NCBI GenBank assembly: GCA_929200485.1
Contig: CAKMZU010000223.1
Span: forward strand, 848-6,088
Length of the DNA: 5,241 nt
From: an uncultured Gammaproteobacteria bacterium
GTDB taxonomy: Bacteria > Pseudomonadota > Gammaproteobacteria > Pseudomonadales > DT-91
Reading direction: 5' to 3'
Made by a program: the position numbers and the translations under genes. The notes under the pieces are model-generated. The model searched no databases. It worked only from the letters and a program-made list of their open reading frames with translations, and had not been told where the DNA came from. Shown here in pieces: positions 1-5,241 of this stretch. Each line of letters opens with the position of its first letter. Within the stretch, counting starts at the first letter, position 1.

Positions 1-1140
1 TTAGGCGGTGCGCTTGCTAAAAATATTATAGATACCAGTACTGGCGAAGTCTTGGTTGAATGTAATACAGAAATTTCTGAAGAAGTTCTTGAGAAATTAC
101 GTGAAGCCAAGATTGAGAAATTTGAAACGATTTATAGTAATGAATTGGATTGTGGCCCGTACATCTCAGAAACATTAAAAACTGACATTACACGTGACGA
201 GCTAGATGCACTAGTTGAAATCTACCGCATGATGCGTCCTGGTGAGCCGCCAACAAAAGATGCTGCCGAAAACTTATTTCAAAACCTGTTCTTCACCGAA
301 GAGCGATATGATTTATCCGCTGTCGGTCGCATGAAATTCAATAAGCGTTTGGGGCGTGATGAAATCACAGGCTCGGGTGCGCTTTCGAAAGAAGATATTG
401 TTGATGTTCTTAAATTATTAATCGGTATCCGTAACGGTAAAGGTGTCATTGATGATATTGATCATCTAGGTAATCGTCGTGTTCGTTCTGTTGGTGAGAT
501 GGCAGAAAACCAATTCCGCGTAGGTTTGGTTCGTGTTGAGCGTGCAGTTAAAGAGCGTTTATCTCAAGCGGAATCTGAAGGCTTAATGCCTCAGGACTTG
601 ATTAATGCGAAGCCTGTGGCTGCAGCAATCAAAGAGTTCTTTGGGTCGAGCCAATTGTCACAATTCATGGATCAAAATAATCCACTGTCAGAAATCACAC
701 ATAAACGTCGTGTTTCTGCTTTAGGTCCAGGCGGTTTAACCCGTGAGCGTGCAGGCTTTGAAGTTCGTGACGTTCATCCGACACATTACGGTCGTGTTTG
801 TCCTATCGAAACACCTGAAGGGCCAAATATTGGTTTAATTAATTCATTGGCAACATATTCTCGAACGAATGAATATGGTTTCTTGGAAAGTCCTTATGCA
901 AAAGTTGTTGATGGTAAGGTTACTGGTGAAATTGAATATTTCTCAGCAATCAATGAATATGAATACGTCATCGCACAAGCTTCATCAGGTCTGGATGAGA
1001 ACCGCACTTTTACCGAAGAGTTAGTCAGTTCTCGCCATCAACACGAATTTAGTCTGGTTTCCCCTGAAAAAATTCAGTATATGGATGTTTCGCCTAAGCA
1101 AGTAGTTTCTGTTGCAGCATCTATGATTCCTCGAGCATGA
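1..1140 (+). CDS. rpoB: RNA polymerase beta subunit, N-terminal/central part; 5' partial, ended by a frameshift
   Basis: This is the beta subunit of DNA-directed RNA polymerase, a core catalytic subunit acting in the cytoplasm on the nucleoid. The frame is open from base 1; the first in-frame ATG (202 in 'RMMRP' or earlier start-like codons such as TTG 52) is internal, because the family aligns through the left edge. About 290 N-terminal residues of the E. coli protein lie outside the window. Visible landmarks are 'GPYISETL', '[13 protein letters not shown]' and '[17 protein letters not shown]'. The rifampicin region spans codons 215-241 (bases 643-723), followed by '[13 protein letters not shown]' and '[13 protein letters not shown]' (802-840). 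All positions equivalent to the common resistance sites (D516, H526, S531) are wild type. The reading ends '..AASMIPRA' and stops at TGA 1138-1140, where relatives read I-P-F-L-E-H-D-D. The stop therefore comes from a frameshift and is not a natural C-terminus. Identity is very secure; whether the product is functional is doubtful. Confidence 0.95.
   Translation, partial: LGGALAKNIIDTSTGEVLVECNTEISEEVLEKLREAKIEKFETIYSNELDCGPYISETLKTDITRDELDALVEIYRMMRPGEPPTKDAAENLFQNLFFTEERYDLSAVGRMKFNKRLGRDEITGSGALSKEDIVDVLKLLIGIRNGKGVIDDIDHLGNRRVRSVGEMAENQFRVGLVRVERAVKERLSQAESEGLMPQDLINAKPVAAAIKEFFGSSQLSQFMDQNNPLSEITHKRRVSALGPGGLTRERAGFEVRDVHPTHYGRVCPIETPEGPNIGLINSLATYSRTNEYGFLESPYAKVVDGKVTGEIEYFSAINEYEYVIAQASSGLDENRTFTEELVSSRHQHEFSLVSPEKIQYMDVSPKQVVSVAASMIPRA
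1126..1137 (+). other. rpoB: Frameshift lesion in rpoB (apparent 5-base deletion)
   Basis: Frame 1 reads M-I-P-R-A-stop here, while frame 2 from base 1127 reads F-L-E-H-D-D-A-N-R, the conserved continuation of beta (E. coli residues about 670-678). The family order I-P-F-L-E-H needs ATT CCN TTC CTC GAG, but the window has ATT CCT CGAG, five bases short. If the lost proline codon was CCT, the ancestral sequence was A-TTCCT-TTCCT-CGAG, and one tandem 5-mer has dropped out. Frame 2 is closed upstream by TGA at 1124-1126, and frame 1 is closed by TGA 1138-1140, TGA 1141-1143 and TAA 1147-1149. Any frame change must therefore occur within 1127-1137. The missing bases are seen by comparison with my knowledge of the family; the slippage mechanism is inferred. 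Confidence 0.9.
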
Positions 1141-1156
1141 TGACGCTAACCGTTCA

Positions 1157-3178
1157 TTGATGGGGTCGAACATGCAGCGTCAAGCAGTTCCAACGTTAAT
1201 TGCTGACAAGCCACTTGTTGGTACAGGCATGGAGCGAACGGTTGCGCGAGACTCGGGTGTTTGTGTTGTTGCTAGGCGTGGCGGTACTATTCACAGCGTT
1301 GACGCAGGCCGAATTGTTGTACGTGTTAATGATGAAGAATCGGAAACTGGCGAAGCGCCTGTCGATATCTATAACCTGGTTAAGTATACCCGTTCTAACC
1401 AGAACACTTGTATCAATCAGCGTCCATTAGTTGCTAAGGGTGACAATATTGCACGTGGCGATATTCTAGCGGATGGGCCTTCAGTCGATATGGGTGAACT
1501 GGCGCTGGGTCAAAACATGCGTATCGCATTCATGCCGTGGAATGGATACAACTTTGAGGATTCGATTCTTGTTTCTGAGCGTGTTGTTCAAGAAGATCGA
1601 TTCACGACCATCCATATTCAGGAATTAACCTGTATCGCCCGTGATACAAAATTAGGCTCTGAAGAAATCACCTCGGATATACCTAATGTGGGTGAAGCTG
1701 CTCTCTCTAAGCTGGATGAATCGGGTATTGTTTACATCGGTGCAGAAGTCAATGCAGGCGATATTCTGGTTGGTAAAGTCACACCAAAAGGTGAAACACA
1801 ATTAACGCCAGAAGAAAAGTTATTACGTGCTATTTTTGGTGAGAAAGCATCTGACGTTAAGGATACCTCTTTACGCGTAGGTACCAGCACCAAAGGTACG
1901 GTCATAGACGTTCAAGTCTTCACCCGTGATGGATTGGAAAAAGACCAGCGTTCTTTAGATATTGAGAACTCCCAGCTGGATGATTACCGTAAAGACTTAA
2001 GTCAAGAATTCTCAATTATTGAGGACGCAACTTTTGCACGATTAAAGTCCTTATTGGTCGGCCAGCAAGTTAAGGCTGGTGTAGGTGTTGAAAAAGGGAG
2101 CACACTGACTTCGGAAGCGGCAGAAAGCTTCACCAGTGAGCACTGGTTTAAGCTGCGCATGCAAGAAACTGAGCTTAACGCTGAGCTAGATAAAGCAGAG
2201 AAAACCCTTATAGATTACCGAAAAGAACTGGATGATCGTTTCGATATTAAGAAGAAGAAAATTCAAAGTGGTGATGATCTAGCCCCTGGCGTATTGAAAA
2301 TTGTTAAAGTTTATCTCGCAATCAAACGTCGTATTCAGCCCGGTGATAAGATGGCCGGTCGTCATGGTAACAAGGGTGTTATTTCAGTTATCAAGCCGGT
2401 TGAGGATATGCCTTATGATGAAAAGGGTGAACCGGGAGATATTGTACTTAACCCATTAGGTGTTCCATCGCGTATGAATGTTGGTCAGATTCTCGAGACT
2501 CACTTGGGTATGGCTGCGCGTGGTTTAGGTCAAAAGATAGATGGTATGCTACGTCAGCAGCGTGCTATGTCAGAAATTCGTGCGTTTATCGAGCAAGTTT
2601 ACAATGAAAACGCTGCACAAAAAGAAGACATTAGCTCCTTTACTGATGAGGAAATCGTTGAATTAGCTTCTAACCTTCGTGGTGGTGTTCCAATGGCTAC
2701 GCCGGTTTTCGATGGTGCACAAGAAAAAGAAATAAAGCGTTTACTCAAGCTTGCTGATATCCCTGATAGTGGTCAGATTAACCTTTACGACGGACGAACG
2801 GGTGATTTGTTCACTCGTCCAGTAACTGTTGGCTATATGTACATGCTCAAACTCAATCACTTGGTTGACGATAAGATGCATGCCCGTTCAACGGGTTCTT
2901 ATAGTCTTGTAACTCAGCAGCCTCTCGGCGGTAAGGCGCAATTTGGTGGTCAGCGTTTTGGAGAAATGGAAGTATGGGCACTTGAAGCCTATGGTGCTGC
3001 TTATACCCTGCAAGAAATGCTTACTGTTAAGTCAGATGATGTTAGCGGCCGTACCAAAATGTATAAAAACATTGTTGATGGAAATCATAGTATGGAGCCG
3101 GGAATGCCAGAGTCATTTAATGTGTTAGTTAAGGAGATACGTTCATTAGGTATCGATATAGACCTAGACACTGAATAA
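1157..3178 (+). CDS. rpoB: RNA polymerase beta subunit, C-terminal part, out of frame with the upstream part
   Basis: This is the remainder of beta. Homology begins at base 1127 (F-L-E-H-D-D); TTG 1157 is only the first start-like codon, followed by ATG 1160 and ATG 1172. No good Shine-Dalgarno precedes 1157 or 1160, and only GGGG (1162-1165) lies ahead of ATG 1172, so independent initiation looks weak. Catalytic landmarks are present: 'GYNFEDS' with E813/D814 equivalents at 1556-1561; '[12 protein letters not shown]' with K1065/K1073 equivalents at 2348-2350 and 2372-2374; and 'DKMHARSTG' with the H1237 equivalent at 2879-2881. A less conserved, charged, probably helical stretch at about 1960-2270 matches the lineage-specific insertion of proteobacterial beta. 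The C-terminus ('[17 protein letters not shown]') is the normal one that binds beta-prime, ending at TAA 3176-3178. From the break there are about 682 codons, against about 672 in E. coli. No further stops or shifts are seen, so constraint persisted until very recently or the break is artefactual. Confidence 0.93.
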   Translation: MMGSNMQRQAVPTLIADKPLVGTGMERTVARDSGVCVVARRGGTIHSVDAGRIVVRVNDEESETGEAPVDIYNLVKYTRSNQNTCINQRPLVAKGDNIARGDILADGPSVDMGELALGQNMRIAFMPWNGYNFEDSILVSERVVQEDRFTTIHIQELTCIARDTKLGSEEITSDIPNVGEAALSKLDESGIVYIGAEVNAGDILVGKVTPKGETQLTPEEKLLRAIFGEKASDVKDTSLRVGTSTKGTVIDVQVFTRDGLEKDQRSLDIENSQLDDYRKDLSQEFSIIEDATFARLKSLLVGQQVKAGVGVEKGSTLTSEAAESFTSEHWFKLRMQETELNAELDKAEKTLIDYRKELDDRFDIKKKKIQSGDDLAPGVLKIVKVYLAIKRRIQPGDKMAGRHGNKGVISVIKPVEDMPYDEKGEPGDIVLNPLGVPSRMNVGQILETHLGMAARGLGQKIDGMLRQQRAMSEIRAFIEQVYNENAAQKEDISSFTDEEIVELASNLRGGVPMATPVFDGAQEKEIKRLLKLADIPDSGQINLYDGRTGDLFTRPVTVGYMYMLKLNHLVDDKMHARSTGSYSLVTQQPLGGKAQFGGQRFGEMEVWALEAYGAAYTLQEMLTVKSDDVSGRTKMYKNIVDGNHSMEPGMPESFNVLVKEIRSLGIDIDLDTE

Positions 3179-3207
3179 GCAAATTAACAAACACAGGTCA
3201 AAGCCTT

Positions 3208-3225
3208 CCCTTTTGTTGAAAAGGG
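3208..3225 (+). promoter_or_regulatory. Intergenic hairpin in rpoB-rpoC spacer
   Basis: CCCTTTT (3208-3214) and AAAAGGG (3219-3225) are perfect complements around a GTTG loop. The stem can be weakly extended by AAA-CC pairing with GGG-TTT on the outside, with one mismatch and a small internal loop. A short T run (3230-3233) follows after CGGG. The shape resembles a weak intrinsic terminator or an RNA processing site between two cotranscribed genes. Because rpoC must be made from the same transcript, it cannot be a strong terminator unless there is another promoter for rpoC, and I see no convincing one. The structure is seen in the sequence; any role is inferred. Confidence 0.4.
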
Positions 3226-3246
3226 CGGGTTTTAGACAAAGATTTC

Positions 3247-3261
3247 CTGAGCGCAGCTCAG
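3247..3261 (+). promoter_or_regulatory. Small hairpin just upstream of the rpoC ribosome binding site
   Basis: CTGAGC (3247-3252) and GCTCAG (3256-3261) form a perfect 6-base-pair stem with a GCA loop, ending six bases before the rpoC Shine-Dalgarno. No T tract follows, so it is not a terminator. It might influence ribosome access or mRNA stability, but a stem this short can also arise by chance. Confidence 0.3.
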
Positions 3262-3267
3262 ACTGTT

Positions 3268-3282
3268 GGAGAAAAAGCCTTG
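3268..3282 (+). promoter_or_regulatory. Ribosome binding site and TTG start of rpoC
   Basis: GGAG at 3268-3271 lies eight bases ahead of the TTG at 3280-3282, an ideal spacing. The site decides the start: the reading frame is open upstream only back to the TGA at 3217-3219, with no ATG, GTG or other TTG in that stretch. The next in-frame ATG (3364) would remove the conserved N-terminus. The codons after TTG read K-D-L-L, matching the normal beginning of beta-prime. Confidence 0.9.
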
Positions 3283-5241
3283 AAAGACTTATTAAATATA
3301 CTCAAGTCCCAGGGACAATCAGAAGAATTTGATTCGATTAAAATTGGATTGGCCTCCCCTGAAATGATTCGGTCTTGGTCTTTTGGTGAAGTCAAAAAAC
3401 CTGAAACTATTAATTACCGTACCTTTAAGCCAGAGCGTGATGGCCTATTTTGCGCCAAGATTTTTGGTCCAATCAAAGATTATGAGTGCTTGTGCGGTAA
3501 ATATAAGCGCTTGAAGCACCGTGGTGTTATCTGTGAAAAATGTGGTGTAGAGGTCGCTCTTGCCAAAGTACGTCGTGAGCGTATGGGGCATATCGATCTT
3601 GCTTGCCCTGTAGCGCATATTTGGTATTTGAAATCACTACCATCGCGTATTGGTTTATTATTAGATATGACCTTGCGTGATATAGAGCGTATTCTTTACT
3701 TTGAGTCTTATGTCGTTGTTGAGCCAGGTATGACTACCCTTGAGCTGGGGCAGTTACTGAATGATGAGCAGTATTTCGAAGCTCTGGAAGAGTTTGGTGA
3801 CGAATTCACCGCTAAGATGGGTGCTGAGGCAATTCAATCTCTCATGCTTGATTTGGATCTTGAAGAAACCATCAATCAACTGCGCGAAGAGATTCCTCAA
3901 ACAAACAGTGAAACCAAAATCAAGAAGCTTTCCAAGCGTTTAAAAATTATGGAAGCATTCTTGAACTCAGGCAACAAGCCTGAGTGGATGATAATGAAGG
4001 TTTTGCCTGTTCTTCCACCAGATCTTCGCCCTTTAGTTCCATTGGACGGTGGCCGTTTTGCGACTTCTGATTTGAATGATCTTTATCGTCGTGTAATCAA
4101 TCGTAATAACCGTTTAAAACGACTTTTAGATTTAAGTGCGCCTGATATCATTGTGCGTAACGAAAAGCGTATGCTTCAAGAATCTGTTGATGCACTGTTG
4201 GATAATGGTCGTCGAGGTCGTGCAATCACGGGCTCTAACAAGCGTCCATTAAAATCGCTTGCGGATATGATCAAAGGTAAGCAAGGCCGTTTCCGTCAAA
4301 ACTTATTGGGTAAGCGTGTTGATTATTCGGGTCGATCAGTTATTGTTGTTGGTCCTACCTTGCGCCTGCACCAGTGTGGTCTTCCGAAAAAAATGGCACT
4401 GGAATTATTCAAGCCATTTATTTTTGGTCGTTTAGAAAACTTAGGTCTTGCGACAACAATTAAAGCAGCTAAGAAAATGGTTGAGCGAGAGCCTCCTGAG
4501 GTTTGGGATATTCTTGCAGAGGTCATTCGTGAGCATCCTGTAATGCTTAACCGTGCACCAACCCTTCACAGGCTAGGTATTCAGGCATTTGAGCCAGTCC
4601 TGATCGAAGGTAAAGCCATTCAATTGCACCCACTCGTCTGTGCGGCATTCAACGCCGATTTCGATGGTGATCAAATGGCGGTACACGTACCATTGACTAT
4701 TGAAGCACAGCTTGAAGCACGTGCTCTTATGATGTCAACTAATACCATTCTTTCACCTGCATCTGGTGAGCCAATCATTGTACCTTCTCAGGACGTTGTA
4801 TTGGGGCTTTACTGGATGTCTCGTGAACGTATTAATGCTAAAGGTGAAGGAATGTACTTCGCTTCGGCTTCTGAAGTTAGCCGTGCATTTGTGACGGGTC
4901 AAGTTGATCTTCAAGCCCGAGTGAAGGTGCGTGTGAGTGACACGCATATTGTTGAAGACAAGCCAGTGCTCAAAACAGCGTTAACCGCAACGACTGTCGG
5001 TCGTGTTCTATTGTGGGAGAAAGTGCCAACAGGTTTGTCTTTCTCGCTGGTTAACCGTGACATGAATAAAAAATCGATTTCAAGTCTGTTAGATGAAAGC
5101 TATCGTCTGTGCGGTTTGAAGAAAACGGTTATTCTTGCTGATCAGTTAATGTATACCGGTTTTGAATACTCAACCCGCTCAGGCTGTTCGATCGGCGTTA
5201 ACGATTTTGCGATTCCTGAAGAGAAAGCCAAGATCATTGGC
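3280..5241 (+). CDS. rpoC: RNA polymerase beta-prime subunit, N-terminal 654 residues (3' partial)
   Basis: Beta-prime is the subunit that carries the RNA polymerase active-site metal. It begins at TTG with K-D-L-L-N, supported by a well-spaced GGAG, and stays open to the window edge; E. coli beta-prime is about 1407 residues, so a little under half is present. The N-terminal zinc-binding domain has Cys70, 72, 85 and 88 (codons at 3487, 3493, 3532, 3541). The clamp coiled coil that binds sigma (about residues 262-309, bases 4063-4206) keeps R275 and E295, with Ser instead of the E. coli Ala at 302. '[11 protein letters not shown]' and '[10 protein letters not shown]' follow, then the absolutely conserved NADFDGD at 4651-4671, with Asp460, 462 and 464 holding the catalytic Mg. 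Numbering matches E. coli without gaps to at least residue 464. The spacer of 101 bases and shared strand fit cotranscription with rpoB. No internal stop or frameshift is seen. Confidence 0.97.
   Translation, partial: MKDLLNILKSQGQSEEFDSIKIGLASPEMIRSWSFGEVKKPETINYRTFKPERDGLFCAKIFGPIKDYECLCGKYKRLKHRGVICEKCGVEVALAKVRRERMGHIDLACPVAHIWYLKSLPSRIGLLLDMTLRDIERILYFESYVVVEPGMTTLELGQLLNDEQYFEALEEFGDEFTAKMGAEAIQSLMLDLDLEETINQLREEIPQTNSETKIKKLSKRLKIMEAFLNSGNKPEWMIMKVLPVLPPDLRPLVPLDGGRFATSDLNDLYRRVINRNNRLKRLLDLSAPDIIVRNEKRMLQESVDALLDNGRRGRAITGSNKRPLKSLADMIKGKQGRFRQNLLGKRVDYSGRSVIVVGPTLRLHQCGLPKKMALELFKPFIFGRLENLGLATTIKAAKKMVEREPPEVWDILAEVIREHPVMLNRAPTLHRLGIQAFEPVLIEGKAIQLHPLVCAAFNADFDGDQMAVHVPLTIEAQLEARALMMSTNTILSPASGEPIIVPSQDVVLGLYWMSRERINAKGEGMYFASASEVSRAFVTGQVDLQARVKVRVSDTHIVEDKPVLKTALTATTVGRVLLWEKVPTGLSFSLVNRDMNKKSISSLLDESYRLCGLKKTVILADQLMYTGFEYSTRSGCSIGVNDFAIPEEKAKIIG

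Noticed and set aside
1127..1137. Programmed +1 frameshift site in rpoB
   Set aside because: The resulting protein would lack two conserved residues, and no stimulatory Shine-Dalgarno-like element or clear downstream structure was seen; a 5-base deletion explains the data better.
1200..1430. 76-codon open frame on + strand
   Set aside because: It lies wholly within conserved beta coding sequence in another frame, has no Shine-Dalgarno, and its leucine-rich translation is a shadow of rpoB.
2943..3128. 61-codon open frame on + strand
   Set aside because: Out-of-frame shadow over the strongly conserved C-terminal part of beta.
1141..3178. Natural split rpoB with two separate subunits
   Set aside because: The break removes conserved residues and leaves no proper start site or ribosome binding site for the second part, unlike a stable split gene.
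3208..3233. Strong intrinsic terminator ending rpoB transcription
   Set aside because: The T run is short, separated from the perfect stem by CGGG, and rpoC follows immediately without a recognisable promoter of its own.
3761..3943. 60-codon open frame on + strand
   Set aside because: Overlaps the conserved N-terminal part of beta-prime in another frame; no independent evidence of coding.
4323..4526. 67-codon open frame on - strand
   Set aside because: Antisense to the conserved core of rpoC; no recognisable protein features or initiation signals.
4753..4947. 64-codon open frame on - strand
   Set aside because: Antisense shadow of rpoC.

Overview
The window is a piece of the bacterial RNA polymerase operon: the 3' three quarters or so of rpoB (beta subunit), a 101-base spacer, and the 5' half of rpoC (beta-prime subunit), all on the + strand. 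Both proteins follow Escherichia coli closely. In rpoC even the residue numbers match, with zinc cysteines at 70, 72, 85 and 88 and catalytic aspartates at 460, 462 and 464. This points to a gammaproteobacterium. Base composition looks moderately AT-rich (roughly mid-40s % GC by eye), so it is unlikely to be a high-GC pseudomonad. I cannot name the genus.

Layout: positions 1-1140 encode the beta subunit in frame 1, entering from beyond the left edge, with the rifampicin-binding region intact. Frame 1 then ends at a stop cluster (1138-1149). The rest of beta continues in frame 2, homologous from 1127 and ending at TAA 3176-3178. Positions 3179-3279 are the rpoB-rpoC spacer, with two small perfect hairpins and a Shine-Dalgarno sequence. 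rpoC starts at TTG 3280 and runs off the right edge after 654 codons.

The one real anomaly is the break in rpoB at about 1126-1137. Compared with the conserved family sequence (I-P-F-L-E-H-D-D), five bases are missing. The simplest reconstruction is that a tandem TTCCT-TTCCT lost one unit, which shifts the frame and truncates beta just before residues that help form the active site. Everything on both sides is conserved and free of other lesions. The break is therefore either very recent, a sequencing, assembly or population artefact, or somehow tolerated (second copy, recoding, split subunit). The sequence alone cannot decide which.

Beta and beta-prime together form the catalytic cleft of RNA polymerase. 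Beta supplies E813, D814, K1065, K1073 and H1237 equivalents, and beta-prime supplies the Mg-binding aspartates. I see no mobile element, RNA gene, CRISPR array or defence or biosynthetic system here.
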